From: Rotaria socialis
Taxonomy: Eukaryota; Rotifera; Eurotatoria; Philodinida; Philodinidae
NCBI GenBank assembly: GCA_905331475.1
Contig: CAJNYU010003750.1
Span: 1 to 64,000, forward strand
Reading direction: 5' to 3'
Length of the DNA stretch: 64,000 bases
Each line of letters opens with the position of its first letter. The stretch's first letter is position 1. Made by a program: the position numbers and the translations under genes. The notes under the pieces were generated by a model, which was given only the letters and a program-made list of their open reading frames with translations, did not search any database and was not told the origin of the DNA. Positions 22,280 through 35,905 of the stretch are shown here, piece after piece.

Positions 22280-24157
22280 ATAATTTTATATTTTTCTTAG
22301 TGAAATAAATAAAATAGATATGATTGTTTTTTAATCTATTGGCATACAAGCACGATTTTCTTTCCCATTATTTATTTTATAAAATAAAAAGCAAACTTGT
22401 TTGCATATGCCAACACAAATAATGTAACATAATGTAATGGTAAACAAAATAGAATTGCCTGTTGACCATTGGATTTTTTTCATTTCCGTATGATTTAACC
22501 ATCATAGCAATTACAATAGACTATAAATTGACAGTTCCTAATAAGAAATAAAATGATTTCTGAAATATTATTAATATCTATAAGTTAAAATATCCGGCAA
22601 AGAGAAAATTTTCACACTTGAACATTCATCAAAAGTGATACGATGAAAATTTTCTTTAAATCGAACACATACTATTCAAATATGTCAACAAGCTTTTTTT
22701 GAATTCTTTTTCAGCGTACAACTTGTTAAAAAATATCCCAATTCTTGATTTAATTACTGTAATGCATTGAAGGAACTACGTCAATCATTTCAAAGATCTA
22801 TGGTGATTATCATTTCTGAACAAGGTTTTGAAATAGAAATGATACCGGGTATTCGAAATTTAGATTTTTCGTAGCAAAAAATCAACCTTTTATTTATAAT
22901 TTTTGTACAGAAATAGACACAATTGATTGTCATATAAGAGAACGCATAGTATTCTATCTTTTTTTTCAGTTAAAGGTTTCCTTTGACTTAGATTTTATTC
23001 ATATATTCGTTTCCTGTAACATCGAAACACCAATAGTAACATTGAATCGGCAGTGACTAACCTCCAACAGCATGTCTCTAATCAGAGATAGCTTGACTTT
23101 TTTTCCTCCAATCGAACAGGAATATTATTTCCTTGATGACTTCGAGTGAAATACGCTGAAAACAATATTTGCTAAAAATTACATAAAAGTTGACGAATGT
23201 ACGTCTGTAAATTGGCAAAGAAAAATACAACATTGTATTTTTTAGTTGAACAATTAATGTGAAATAGTTGAATAAAAAAGCCAGACACAGTTTAAATTTC
23301 CTTTTTTGTTCTCTTTAGTCTTCTGGTAGAGTAAACAAACAGTTAAAATAATTTTTAATAGGTTTTTTCACCTTCAGATATCTCTCTACGGTATAGAAAA
23401 AAAAACTGATATTTAGATTGTTCCTGAAGGACCTGATAGAGTATCATGCATTTCGTTTGAATTAATATGGCAATCAATGTGCATAGTCATTTATCTTGTT
23501 TTTAATCATGTAAGAAATTTATCTTCTATTCATTTGAAGATAAATAGCATAGAGTAATATAAATATACAAATGAGTTATAATAAAAAGAAGAATGAAATT
23601 ATAATTAAAAAAAATAAGCCTGTAGATAGGTTGCATATTTATCATATTACATTTTCCTTCCTTTCCGATTGCACCAAATTTTTTACCTGATCTTATTTTG
23701 GTCGATTTCTTTTCCTGCTATTTTTTTCCGCAGCTAGATTAGTTCCGTTTTTCTTCTCTCTTATCATTCATCTTTCTACACCACAGAATAAGTGCTTCCC
23801 AAGAGACTCAAACAGCATCAATAAAGAATTTTTTCTTACTTTCTCTCTGAACCGTACATCAGTTTGTCAAGTAGCCAATTCATGACGTTTGATGCGGCCA
23901 GAAATAAATAACAGAAGGCTGTACAAAAGAGAGATAATTTAATTCATAAACATTCTTTCATTCGTTCATACAGAGGACACTAATTTCTAATAGATCATGT
24001 ATTTTATGTTTCACCGAAAATAAAAACAAGACTTTGCTACTGACAATGTAAGGAAAACGGCCAGATATTAGATCACTTTCGCTTCACGCCTGTATATACA
24101 CAATGGTATCACTCACGATTACTGTCTGGTATGCTTTCTCTCAAATTTCTATTTGAA
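22280..24157. other. Gene-free stretch
   Basis: About 1.9 kb with AT-rich sequence and no supported coding region or pairable repeats on either strand. The last few hundred bases are upstream of the receptor-like gene. Confidence 0.35.
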
Positions 24158-27100
24158 ATGAAATGTAATGATTTTCGCTGGTTTAGGTTAAGTTGTTTAG
24201 CCAACTTATATTTAATAATTTTATTCGCTCAAATCATTCGGATTGTTGGTAAGATTTTCATTTTATTTTTTCATAATTCCAGCATATAAATCAATGTTTA
24301 GATACTAACGTTTTCAATCATCAAACATGTTCAAAGGTTAGTCATATGACTATTTCAATAGTTTATCCCTGAAATATATTATATATATATAAAGTAAAAA
24401 AAAAGAAAGATTAATTTTCAAATATCTGTATAATAATCTTTCCCTAAAAGCTTATAGTCACTATTAATAGCACTTAATTCACTACGGAGTCTCCATGGAT
24501 TTCCTTTTTCTCTACGATAAAAACAGAATACAGCATTGCTACAATTACAAACTATGAGAAAAGGGCTTGACTTTTCAGACAGATAGTTTCGCTCAAATTC
24601 AGTAGCAACTAAGCATGAACAAGAAAAAACTGTCCAATGTCTGAATATTATTTTTTGTTGCAACTCTACGTATTTAGATTACATCGATGATTTCATTTAG
24701 CAAATATAAAACATCTGAAATATCATCCAGCGTAAATTATGTCTCTCGTTTTTACAATCAGAACTTTCTTGCTTATTCTCCTCATCATGATCTGTTAATA
24801 TTTATTGAGCCCAAACATCAATTGCACGTATACAATGCACAAACCATTCGTCTGATTGTAAATTTACCAACTTCGAATATTATTTTTGCTACATCATGCA
24901 CATCATTATCAATGAATGATCATCGTGATGTGTTTTTCGTATATGAATCACATTTAGAATCAAATATTCTATTGCTACGTGTTTGTGAAATGAGTTTCAA
25001 TAAAATTATACTGCAATTTGAAGAGAAGATTTGTGTTCAAACATTAAAAATATCTTCAAATAAAACAGATATACAAGTTACTGGTTTTACGATAAAGCGT
25101 AATCACGCTGGAACTGAAAACTCGATATTATTTATATCGACGGACATTGGTCTTATCTATACTATATTTAAAACATATTCTGGTATATTGATTAATGAAC
25201 CTGCTATTTTAACTGATACATTGAATGAAGGAAACGTGGTTACTACTTCATCTGGTATAATCTATTATGCTAACAAACAAGAAAATACAATTCATGAATT
25301 GCGTATAACACACGATTTCCGTATACGATATGGAAAAATAATTAAAAGTAATGGTATCAAATCTCCATTTGGTTTACTGACAGATGAATGTAATCATTTG
25401 TAAGTTAAAAATGTTTCCTCGAAAATGAATTTTGAGATGCGTGCGCTCAAATCGTATGCAATTTCTAGAATATCTTGAGACAATAGCCAAGCACGTATTG
25501 TAAAATGTTTTGAGTTCTATTATAGATCATTACAGTAATTTCGTTAAATCTTCCACTTTTGGAGGTACAAAAAAGATTCAAGAGTTCAATGTTTCATGAA
25601 ATTTTTGAGAAAACATGACTTTTTCATTTTAAAATTACTCTTCTGTATGCTAGAAACAAAACTGATTTCAAGCAAGTGGTTCATTAATACTGAACATCTT
25701 GACATGCTTTTTGTCCGTCGAAAAGGAAATATATTAAATATATAGAATCAAAGTGTATCAAACGTTTCGAACTGCGTAGTCATAAATGTATAAACAGAGG
25801 AAAAGCGGGAAAAAAAGTTCACTTATTCTAGAGAATTTCAAGTAGAATGTGACGCAAATCGTGGAAAAAATGTTCTCTCTATCAATTTTTGTGATGAAAA
25901 TTGACTATGATAAATAATGAGAAGAAAGATTGGAAGGATAAAAGTTTTCTCATTTTTGTTTCAGATTTATAACAACAAGAGCATTGATATTTATAATGTC
26001 TCTTCAAAAATATGCAACAATACGTAGTGTATCTTCAAAAACATCATATCTACCGATAACACTTGAAAGATTGAATTCGACTTTATACGTTTATACTACA
26101 GTTAGAACGGATGCTGAAAAAAAACCATCCAATTGGATGTTTCATTTTCTTTCGTTTATTGGTAAATTTATTACTTTGGTATTGTCAAAAATTATTCAAT
26201 GTTTTTTCTCTTAGATCCCGAGAAACCAGTATTCATTAGTCAGCCCCCGGGTAGGAAAAATGAATTGCCTGTGTTTTCTATTGCTTTTGATATTATCTTT
26301 CACAAATAACTACACCGTTCATCACTCACATTCCCTTCTCATCTGTAGTTGTCAATACAAAACAATCATGGGACTTCTCGTCGATAAAAACGAACACTGC
26401 ACAAATATATACCCCTTTCGCTTCTACATCTACTAATATCGACGAAGAAACTTCTATGACAACGCCAAGTGATTCAACAACATATGAAACTTCTATGACG
26501 ACGCCAAGTGATTCAACAACATACGAAACTTCTGTGTCATTAATGGAATTTCAAAAGAATTCATCGAATGGTAATATACCTTATGATGTAAACACGACGA
26601 TCAATTCTTTAGAATTATTAATAGCTGCTAACGCGTTTACAGCGGGTTTTCCAGATAAAAAAGATGATCTATCGCTCAACGAAATTACCTTACTTCAAAC
26701 TAATATAACACAAGAATTATTAGCAAATTCTAGCTTATATCCAGAAAGCACGTTCTATTCAACTGATCCTAGTGAAACAGTTTCGGTAACATCGTCAGAA
26801 ATATTAGAATCTAACAGTCAAAATCTAACTTTTGTGAATTCGCTTACAACATCAAATATTATTGATGGCGACACTACTTCAGTAGACAATATAACGATAT
26901 CAACGGGCACATTCGATGAATATACTCAGTTTTCAACGTTGAACTCTACCTTCACTGCAATTACCATGCTGAGTACAGATGATAACGACCAAGATTTTGA
27001 CGAGAAAAATAGGCAAGATACTTCAGAAATCAATGAAGACAAGTCAACTGTTCCATTATCATTACCAAGTGAGAGTGAGAATGGGTATTTATATTCGTCA

Positions 27101-29695
27101 ACAATAACTCCACCTAATGAATCGATTTCATGGATAGAAAACGCAAGCAGTACTACAAGCTTCAACAATGACTCGAACGATAGTCTTAGTGAAAAATTCC
27201 CGGCAATCACATACCAACCAATGAATGAGACAGAAAACTCAACATCATTCATGACAGTTACTGATGTCGTCAATCAAGAGATGACATTGGAAATGAATCA
27301 AAACAATGCTTCATTGCTGTCAATAGATGCTAATGTATCAGCTACCCTATACTCATCATCACCGTTTATTGCATCTAGTACAGTTTCTATTTCCACAATG
27401 CATTCTTCATTATCATCATCACTTCACCGTTCACATTCACTTCTGAGCACAAAGCCAACTAAAGTTAATCGATTATCAACTTCAAGAGAATTCCTAGCAA
27501 CAACTCAACTAATATCAGCGTCAACTACTGCATCACAAATGACTGATCCTGTCCATGTGACAGATATCACTAAGAAAAGTTCCACTAGTGCTTTCTCTGA
27601 AGAATCTTCTTCTTTGCCAACTACTACTACTACGACGACGACGCATAATGATAGGTTCACATCTAAATTTTCAACCATCGTCTCTAACGAATCACTGACG
27701 TCTACAACATTTTTAGAACCAAGTACTATTGATTATACGACACTGAAAACTTCGAATGATGACGAGAGTCTTGCAGTTACCACTGCTCAAATATTTGAAG
27801 CAACAACCGAGCTATCAACATTGTCGTCATCGACTACAGACGAACATTCTACGCTCGCTATAACTTATTCATCAACCAAATCGAGTAGGAGTTCTACAAA
27901 AGAATTCGATACATATCGAACTCGTAAACGTAAAAACTCGCGTAGAAAATCACGAACATCAACGATTACTACAAATGTTGCATTCGTGCAAACAACCAAT
28001 GTACATCATAGCATGTTAACTTCTACTCTATTCTCTATTTATCATTCAAATTTAACATTTTCTGACCACACAACGTTTATAATCAAACCTTCCTTAACAA
28101 CAAATATACTTCTATCGAATGAATTATTTAAAGAATTATTAAATAGTACAAGTAATTATTCGACTGAAAAATGTATTTATCTCAATTTAATCGATATTCC
28201 ACCATCATCATGGAATCTTTCATTAAACACCACTGAAAGTGTTGTTCTAGATATAGCATTACCACCTTCTTCTCATATGACCGGAATCACGAATTTAACA
28301 ATGGGTGATATTGAAGCGAATCACTTATCGACAAATATTATTGGCTTACCTATTAATTTACAAGTTGATAACGTACATGCAAGCAAATTTTCATTATCAA
28401 TGAATCAAACAGATAATAATGTCAATCAATTGCCATCGAATTTAATCATCGGCCGTATTAAGGCTGAACAATTTGAATTAAATTTGATAAAGTCAGATAA
28501 TATGGATATAAACGTTCAACAAATTGATTCTGAAACAGCTGATATTTATTTGGACAGTCAATTTTGTGCGAATGACAATACTTTAGGAATAAATTTAAAT
28601 CTTACAAAAAATGGTAAGTTTCACATCAATGGAAGGTAACATTCTATAGAAAATTTTCACAGTGTGTGTTCGTATCTAAAGATAAGTTGCACTTTTTTTT
28701 GCCCAAAAATGAACTATTTGAATGGCAGAAGAGCTCAATTATTCTTTTAATAATAAACATTGCGTTTTTATTATCTAATTGAAGGAACTATTCGTTATGG
28801 TAATCAAAAACCGATTCATATAGGACCAGTTGTTACTCGATTGAGTATGCCTAAACAATCATGTGGCCTTGATCAGCCGTTAAAATTTTTTTTTGATATA
28901 TGCCAAACGGAAAGTCCATGTTTAAATGGTGGTACTTGTACATCTCTTATGCCGGATTATGATAAAGAATCTTCTGATGAACAATCAACAGAAATCCGTT
29001 ATCAATGCAGTTGTCCATTGGATATATCAGGTGACCATTGTCAATATTTAAAATATCCATTTGGCTTTTGTACAAATGGTGGAACTTTAATTGAAGTCGT
29101 TGGCTTAAATAATAAAAAAAGTGAACAATGTTTGTGTCCAGAGGGTTTTCAGGGCGATTTCTGTGAAGATAATATTGATGATTGTACAAATATAAAATGT
29201 TCTCATCATGGTATATGTAAAGATGATATGAATTCGTATAAATGTTTATGCTTTGATGGATATTATGGAAATCAATGTGAAGAAAGAAGTGTGCAAACAG
29301 TTTTATTCCAAATTGCAACTAAATCCTTTGCTATTGTAGCAATTTTATTAATTGTTTCTATTGCTTGTCTTGCTATTGCATGTGACATTCATACTTATTT
29401 AACAAGACACAAACAAGTACGAAAACATAGATTAAATAAAATTCGACATACTACATCCAGAGAATTTGAAAATTCGGTTTGTTTGCTTGATGTTAGTAAT
29501 GCACTTATTGAAATGAACGATTTATCCACTATGGAAGAAAGAAGAAAATCAAGAAGCCTAAAACATTGTTCAAAATATTTAAGAAATCAATGTGGCTACC
29601 AACAAATTTCAATAAACAAACACATTAAAACATCATCGCAGCAATTATCCGAACATTATATATCATTAGATCCAATAGATAAAACAATTTTATGA
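24158..29695 (+). CDS. Large single-pass receptor-like protein: propeller-like region, mucin stalk, EGF modules
   Basis: Seven exons join in phase: 24158-24248, 24302-24336, 24678-25399, 25965-26161, 26215-26250, 26349-28613, 28785-29695, giving about 1418 residues. Exon 1 encodes a signal peptide (hydrophobic LANLYLIILFAQIIRIV). Residues ~43-345 contain repeated strand-turn segments (SPHHDLLIFIE, IKSPFGLLTDECNHLFIT) like an NHL or LDLR-type propeller. About 500 Ser/Thr-rich residues follow (mucin-like stalk, with a duplicated 13-residue SMTTPSDSTTYET unit), then a 200-residue folded region. Next come two to three EGF-like modules (CLNGGTC, CLCPEGFQGDFCE, IDDCTNIKCSHHGIC), a TM helix near residue 1300 and a basic tail. 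The order loosely recalls Drosophila Cueball, but orthology is not claimed. The exon structure is my inference from splice sites and phase. Confidence 0.75.
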
Positions 29696-32638
29696 AGTTT
29701 TTCGTTTTGCTTTTGCTTTTATTGATCGTTCTTTATTTTCTATTTCATACAAATAATTAATCAAAAATATTCAAAATGAGAATTTAAGAATCAATCAGAT
29801 TCGCTGCTTTTTTGAAAGTCTTATAAGATATGATGATTATCTAAGTTTTCAGCGATTCATTTTTACAATCAATCAACAAAATCTGTAGGATGCATTATTT
29901 TCCTTTAATCGCAAATACATAGCACTAGTAAATTTGACAAATCACTTGCAAAATATTCTGAAGAAATAGCAATATGGAAAGTTTATTTTGCTTGGAATAA
30001 TTGAGGATACATCAAAGTGGTAGTAGTGAAGAAATAGATATAGCAATTCGGTGTATTGATTTTACTGTGATGTAGTCAGGAATTCGAAAAAGAATCATGC
30101 AGTTAGAACGCATCGGGCTCAAGAATTTATAGATCCGACTGATTGAAATCTTCGAAACTGAACCTGATCGATCAGGATTTTTGAACCTGGATCTGAATGG
30201 TTAGTTTTTGTAGAAGCTAGAATTTAAAAGTACTCTTAAAACTCTCAAGAAATTTTTCTAATCGGGAAGCAAAATCTTCTACTTTCTATCAAAAAGTTTA
30301 AGATTTTTTGAATAAAATGAACGAATACTAAAAAAATAACAGTACTATATGGAGCAAAGTTGTCAGATCAGAATCCGATGGGGTCTATTGGCAGTTCAGA
30401 TCAACGATACTAGGGATTGTTATAATCTGTGTGTACACACACAGATCATTAGCATCGTCTATCTCAATAGCGCTATGGCACAAAAATGTGGATGAGGTGA
30501 CCGAGGAAACGAAAACAGATGAAAGAAAGACTGACCAAAATCATAAATGGCAGAGATAAAGTAAATAGCACTTTCGGTGCTCAATTAATGCCACGATTGT
30601 GGAATACAAATCAGAAAACTCGTAAGTCAAAAGGAAAAAGTTGAATCATTTTATATTTTAGGTGCCGTTTTAAGTCACAAAGGGTCAAAACAAAAGAAAA
30701 ATGTAAGTGAAGTATGGATGTTACTTTTTCTTTTGCTATAAAATGTGTAAATTATTGAAAGCATGCAGATGTTTCCGAACAAAAGTTTAACTATTCGTTC
30801 GAAAATGCACTTCATCGGAACGAGTTCACATATGCACTTTTATGAGTTTGCAATTGGTAAGAACTTCCATCCGTTTTAACAGCTTTCTTCGATTTTTTGG
30901 CAGTGATTTTCAATATCAGCACGAAATAGGATAGTTCAATTTTATTTATAATCAACTACAATATAAATTATTAATTGAAGATTATTTATGTTTAAAATAG
31001 ATGAACTCTATTAAAATTTCTTATGCATATATTAACTAATAAAAAAAAGTATAAAAATGATTATTGCTGTTTTTGTTATTATCGTTTTCAACATGGTTGT
31101 TTATTAAATAAAAGCTGTTAGCGCAATCCCTGTGGGATTAAAATGTGAAATAAGATGAAACTCCTGTTCTAGAATCCGTCTATCACGACCAGTGGTGGTC
31201 TGTGGAGATTCTCTGTTACAGTCTGTATGATGATGTATGGAGTCTCTAGAAACCATCACAGACCGTTACAGAGAAAATAATTAATTAATTAACCAATTAA
31301 TTAATTTCTCTGTAAGGGACGATGGATCCAAACTTCTACCCTATATACTTTAACATTCCTTTCAGATCGTGTTTTACAAAATAATGAAAACGAATGTTTT
31401 CAAGTGCATCGATACTTGCTTGTCATGAAGTGACAAACAAGAAACAATTCTCTTGATTAAAATAGCAGAACGATTCATTTTCATGCATACGAAGCAGACG
31501 AAAGTCATCGGATTGCGATAGATATGGCTAAATGAGTCATTTATAAAACAAATTGCTTCATAACAAAGGTTTTTAAAAAAGCTATAAATTATTATTCTTG
31601 TATAGTTTCAAAAAGATAGCAAGATAGTTTCTCACTGATGTTGCTGATGTTGCCGAACATGATTTTTAAATATAATTTAATGATTAAGTATTATTATTAA
31701 ATACTAAACAGTAATCGAATTCTTCTCAGAGCTATTAGAAATACAGAGATATAATTGTACAATAGAGTTTGTCGAGTTTTACAAATACTGACATTAGAAT
31801 ACTGCAACTCCACCCGACCTGCTAGCGAGTGCGAATTCAAACTTTCGCTCATAAAACAATAAATATCTGTTCAGAGTGTGTGGTCACTCATAGGACACTC
31901 TTAATCGTATAAATCGTTATTTATAGCAAAAGTGTCTGAGAAATAAAACATTGTTACTTTTTTGACTCTATCTTTGAATAAATAAATAAATCAATTCATT
32001 ATTTTGTCGTTTGTTCAAATGGTACCGTGGTGTTATTATAAGCCAATATATCTGAAAAAACCGAGAAGATATCAATGATGCCACATATCTTGCACAATGT
32101 CAATATCTTTTGTGATTTTCAATACTCACAGATAATTCAATTGATTTTGCTCTTGATTTCATAAAAAAATCGATTTTGTTGAGCGAAATTTTTATTATAA
32201 TAAGTTTTGAAGAAAAGCTATTTTCTATGCTAAATAGCTAAATAGATAAGTAAGATAAAAGGTTTGTCTTTGTATTCCATAAAACTCGTCATTCTTTGGA
32301 TCGAATTCATCCGCTGTTGACGCATAGTTTTACCTGAGAGAGAAAAAAAAATAGATTATAGAATATTTTTCTTTTTCGATTAATTACTATTTCAAATATT
32401 TATCAAGCTAGAAACTTGACAGTGATGTTCTTATCTGATTACTAGAGTCTCTTGTAATGTCAGTAGGGATATTTCAAAGCAATATTTTATTCTCCATTTA
32501 GTTACCCATAGAATTTTTTTTTTATAAGTATCCTATTTCGCAGAGAATACAACACAGATCAATGATAAAGCAATATAATACGAATTGATACGAGATGTAT
32601 AACATGAGATTATGTAAAATTAATAATTTTTGTTTTTC
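29696..32638. other. Long gene-free stretch with foldback sequence
   Basis: About 2.9 kb. No coding region is supported. It contains a CTGTGTGTACACACACAG near-palindrome near 30430 and a nested foldback at 31185-31315. The last ~300 bases are downstream of the P450 gene. Confidence 0.4.
31185..31315. repeat. Nested inverted repeats (foldback)
   Basis: An inner hairpin at 31266-31315 has TTACAGAGAAA at the left end and TTTCTCTGTAA at the right, around an AATTAATT-rich core. Outside it, a GGTCTGTGG segment near 31195 is mirrored by CATCACAGACC ending near 31264. The arrangement resembles a small foldback or MITE, but no clean target duplication was found. Confidence 0.45.
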
Positions 32639-34006
32639 TTACCATTTGACAGGCAATGCAGCAACACCAAAATCTCGTTTCGCAAGCGTAACATATTGTA
32701 ATTCGTCAGCAGGAACTGCTAGTTGAAGATTCGGACAACGACGAATAAGAGTACCGATTGCAATTTGTACTTCAGCTCGTGCTAAATCTTGTGCTACGCA
32801 CACATGAATACCATCGCCAAAAGCAAGTTGAGGATTTGGCTGACGGTGAATATCAAAACGTGTTGCATTTGGGAAGACATCTTCATCTTCATTAGCAGAT
32901 GCATTTAATGCCCAAACACCTTCGCCTTTCTTAATTGTTATGCCACCGATTTCAACATCTTCAAGAGCCAAGCGACGAGTTGCAAATTGCGAACCTGTAA
33001 GATAACGTAAAATTTCTTCAACGGCACTTTTGATGAGAGACGGATCTTTGCGAAGTTCAGCCAGTTGATCTGGATGCTGAAGAAGTGTCAGTGTTCCTAA
33101 AACAATCGTATTTGCTGTTGTTGCATTACCCGCAACTAACAGTAGAAACGACATTGCCACCAATTCATCATGAGTTAATTTGCCTGTTTTAACTTGTTCG
33201 ATTGCCAGACGGCTAATGATATCATCTGTTGGATTTTTCATTTTCTTGTCGACCTTAACAAAACAAAAAATGCAAATAAAAGAAGTTAGAATATACTTGA
33301 TACTAAATGAACAAAACATAGTATCGCCGAGTCCTGTCTATCTCATATGCACTCTGATGGAATATTTTAAACATAATTTCTTAGAAACAAAAGTCAATAA
33401 TTGACAGCTATATAAATTTATAGTGCTTTGACAACAATAACTTACCAAACGTCCAAGATAATCCATTAGATCCTTGCTTGCTTGAGAAGACTCAGCAGAT
33501 GTTGCACTACCATTTGTTCGAATGGCATTGCATGTATCAAGAAATTCATGATCTTCGTATGGAACACCTAACATTTGATAGATGACAAGTGTTGGCACTG
33601 GTAATCCAAATGTAGCTAATAAATCGACTGGTTGCGTTTTTTTAAGCATTTCGTCCAGAAGTTTATCAACAATTTTTTGAATGGCAGGTCGCATTTCTTC
33701 TGCTTTCGCGCTTGTAAAATCTTGTTCGACCATGCCTCGATGACGTGTATGCTCAGGTGGATCCATATCGACAAATGTTGGTTTACCTGCACGTGCTGCA
33801 GCTTTACCTCCAGGACCAGTTTCAGGAAAACCAGGATGCGTACGTACTTTGCTGAAGCGTGGATCAGACAGCACTTTCGACACATCACCATGACGAGTTA
33901 CCAACCAAACAAGACTGTCATCCCACATTTTAGCTTTCAAAATTGGATTTTCTTTGCGGAATCTCGCATAATCAGGTGGTGGACGTAAAGGTTGTGTGCG
34001 TGCCAT
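32639..34006 (-). CDS. Cytochrome P450, CYP55-like (P450nor, nitric oxide reductase type)
   Basis: Two exons on the minus strand, 34006-33446 and 33253-32639, joined over a 192-base GT-AG intron; 391 residues, as in soluble P450nor (about 400), with no membrane anchor. Residue blocks match fungal CYP55: KVRTHPGFPE, PTFVDMDPPEHTRHRGMVE, NAIRTNGS, DDIISRLAIEQVK, LLLVAGNATTANTI. P450nor has AGNAT in place of the AGxDT oxygen-activation motif, and so does this protein. The heme loop FGDGIHVCVA keeps the Cys ligand and the unusual Ala after it; the SAN(x)DE(x)VF segment that helps bind NADH is conserved. CYP55 reduces two NO to N2O with NADH directly. Animals normally lack CYP55, so acquisition from a fungus or bacterium is likely; the host-like intron shows it is domesticated. 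An actinobacterial CYP105-type enzyme is the alternative. Confidence 0.85.
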
Positions 34007-34394
34007 TGGAAAATTCGGTACTTAATTGAACAAATATATTTTATTTGATAGGTAGTTTATGATAACTGTTAAATTAGATCGAAAGAAAATAGGTTCTGCT
34101 GCATTCATCCAGAACTTAGCAGAAATCTCAATTTGTTTTTTGTACTTCTCAGATTTTATAGGAAATTGAAGTACAAATACCGAACTTTTGCAATATAATT
34201 TTATATTGTAATTCCGTAGATATTGCACAAAAACGTTTTTCTCGCAAAAAATTCAATTAAAAAAAGCGTGTATTTCTGTTTTTTAATAATCAACATGAAA
34301 TTTAAGGCAACTAGCAACATTGATTTTTCTTAACTTTAGCATAATATGATAATAGTACGAAAACTTTATGTTGATAGATGTCAATGTGTATATG

Positions 34395-34651
34395 TAGGAC
34401 TATAACAGTTCGCAGTTCAGCTCAGTTCAGTTCAGACGAACTGTTTTTAACAGTGCAGTTCAGTTAAGAGGAATTTTGAACAGTTCCTCTGGACTGAACT
34501 GAACTGTTTGAACAGTTCAGTTCAGTTCAAACGAACTGTTCGAACAGTTCAGTTCAGTTCAAACGAACTGTTCGAACAGTTCAGTTCAGTTCAAACGAAC
34601 TGTTCGAACAGTTCTTTTGAACTGAACTATTTCCGAACTGTTATAGTCCTA
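34395..34651. mobile_element. Non-autonomous hAT-like MITE with internal 32-bp palindromic repeats
   Basis: Perfect 18-bp terminal inverted repeats, TAGGACTATAACAGTTCG (34395-34412) and its complement (34634-34651), are flanked on both sides by the 8-bp duplication TGTATATG (34387-34394 and 34652-34659). An 8-bp target duplication is diagnostic of hAT-type insertion. The interior is about three tandem copies of a 32-base unit built from CAGTTCAGTTC and its complement GAACTG, so the whole 257-base element can fold on itself. No coding capacity. Confidence 0.9.
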
Positions 34652-35827
34652 TGTATATGTAGGTTAAATTGACGCACTCCCTACACACCCACTTCATTGC
34701 CAGCCCGTTTTTAATTGATCTGTTCTATCTTTTTTTCGTTAGAAAATTATTTGACCATGTTATGCGCTTGAAATAATTTTATTTTCCATCTGAGGTTCTG
34801 AAAGAGGCATTTAGTATTTTTTGCTTCAACCATTTATCATAAAAGTCTATTACTTACTGTGAGCACCTTTGTTTAAGTCCTTGTCATTATTGGCAGTTGT
34901 TTGATTTTTATCCATGTTTTGTAATATTACAGCAACGTATATTAAATCTAGAAAGAACAGCCATGATAGAATCGTTTAGTTTTAACTTATATTAACTAAG
35001 CAGGATACTTCAAACTGAAGAAATTAAAATGAATGGTCTATATTATCATTCTGAACGCATTGACTCGGAAAAGTGTGTCAATAAAAAATTGTCATCACTT
35101 CAATGACTGTATCACGAAACTGTCAGTCGTTTAAATGCATAACGATTGCATGCTTCAGTTGGTTTTAGTTTGAAACATGTACTCATGGTACATTTCTCAT
35201 AGGAATAATGGATAGACCTAGATATTTTGACCCATTTCTTTTCTTCCGTCTAGTCGATAATTGTATACTTATTATATTTTCTCTTGTCGCATGGTAGCAG
35301 CAGACATGACATCAATCTCATGGGGTGGCAATCATAGTCGGGTTTCAGTGAATGTAAAAACGTATTGATGCTGAAGTATAAATAGAAAATATATAATTGG
35401 AACTTGTAAAAAAATAATAATATCATATATTTTTCATCTGGCTGCGCCACAGACGCAAGAAAGAAGGATTTTCTTGTACTGGCTGGATGCATTCCATCAT
35501 CGGAGCCTACTAGCAATTTCATGATTAGAAAAGAAAAACAGAGTAAAGATCCAGAACGGCAAAAAATGCACTGTTTCACATGTTACACCTTGAGAGAATA
35601 TTTTTAATCAATAAACAGAAACTAGATTCGGTCTACTAACGAAAAGGATGAAAATCAGAAAGAAAGAAAGACAAAAAAACATGTAAAAAATGGGAAGAAT
35701 ATTACAAGGCCTTATTGCAAGATACTCACCTTTGCATCGTAAGAAAATGAAAAAATAAGAAAAGGTTGCCGCAAATGAGAATATATGCTCACATGAGACT
35801 GAAAATAAGATACAAATAAGTCAGTTA

Positions 35828-35905
35828 GTACGAGGGCTACAGTTTGGTTGCGGACATTTTTTCCTCCAATTAAGAGAAAATGTCCGCAAAGCAGAATCGA
35901 GGGGA
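35828..35905 (+). repeat. Hairpin module, copy A
   Basis: Contains a perfect 12-bp stem, TGCGGACATTTT with AAAATGTCCGCA (35849-35888), flanked by GTACGAGGG on the left and GCAGAATCGAGGGG on the right. An inverted copy lies about 420 bases away. Confidence 0.6.

Noticed and set aside
24418..24663. 81-codon minus-strand frame inside intron 2 of the receptor-like gene
   Set aside because: No recognisable domain or start context, and it lies in an intron whose ends match in phase; treated as chance.
28947..29318. 123-codon minus-strand frame opposite the EGF exon
   Set aside because: Shadow of the EGF-coding sequence; His/Tyr-rich antisense translation.
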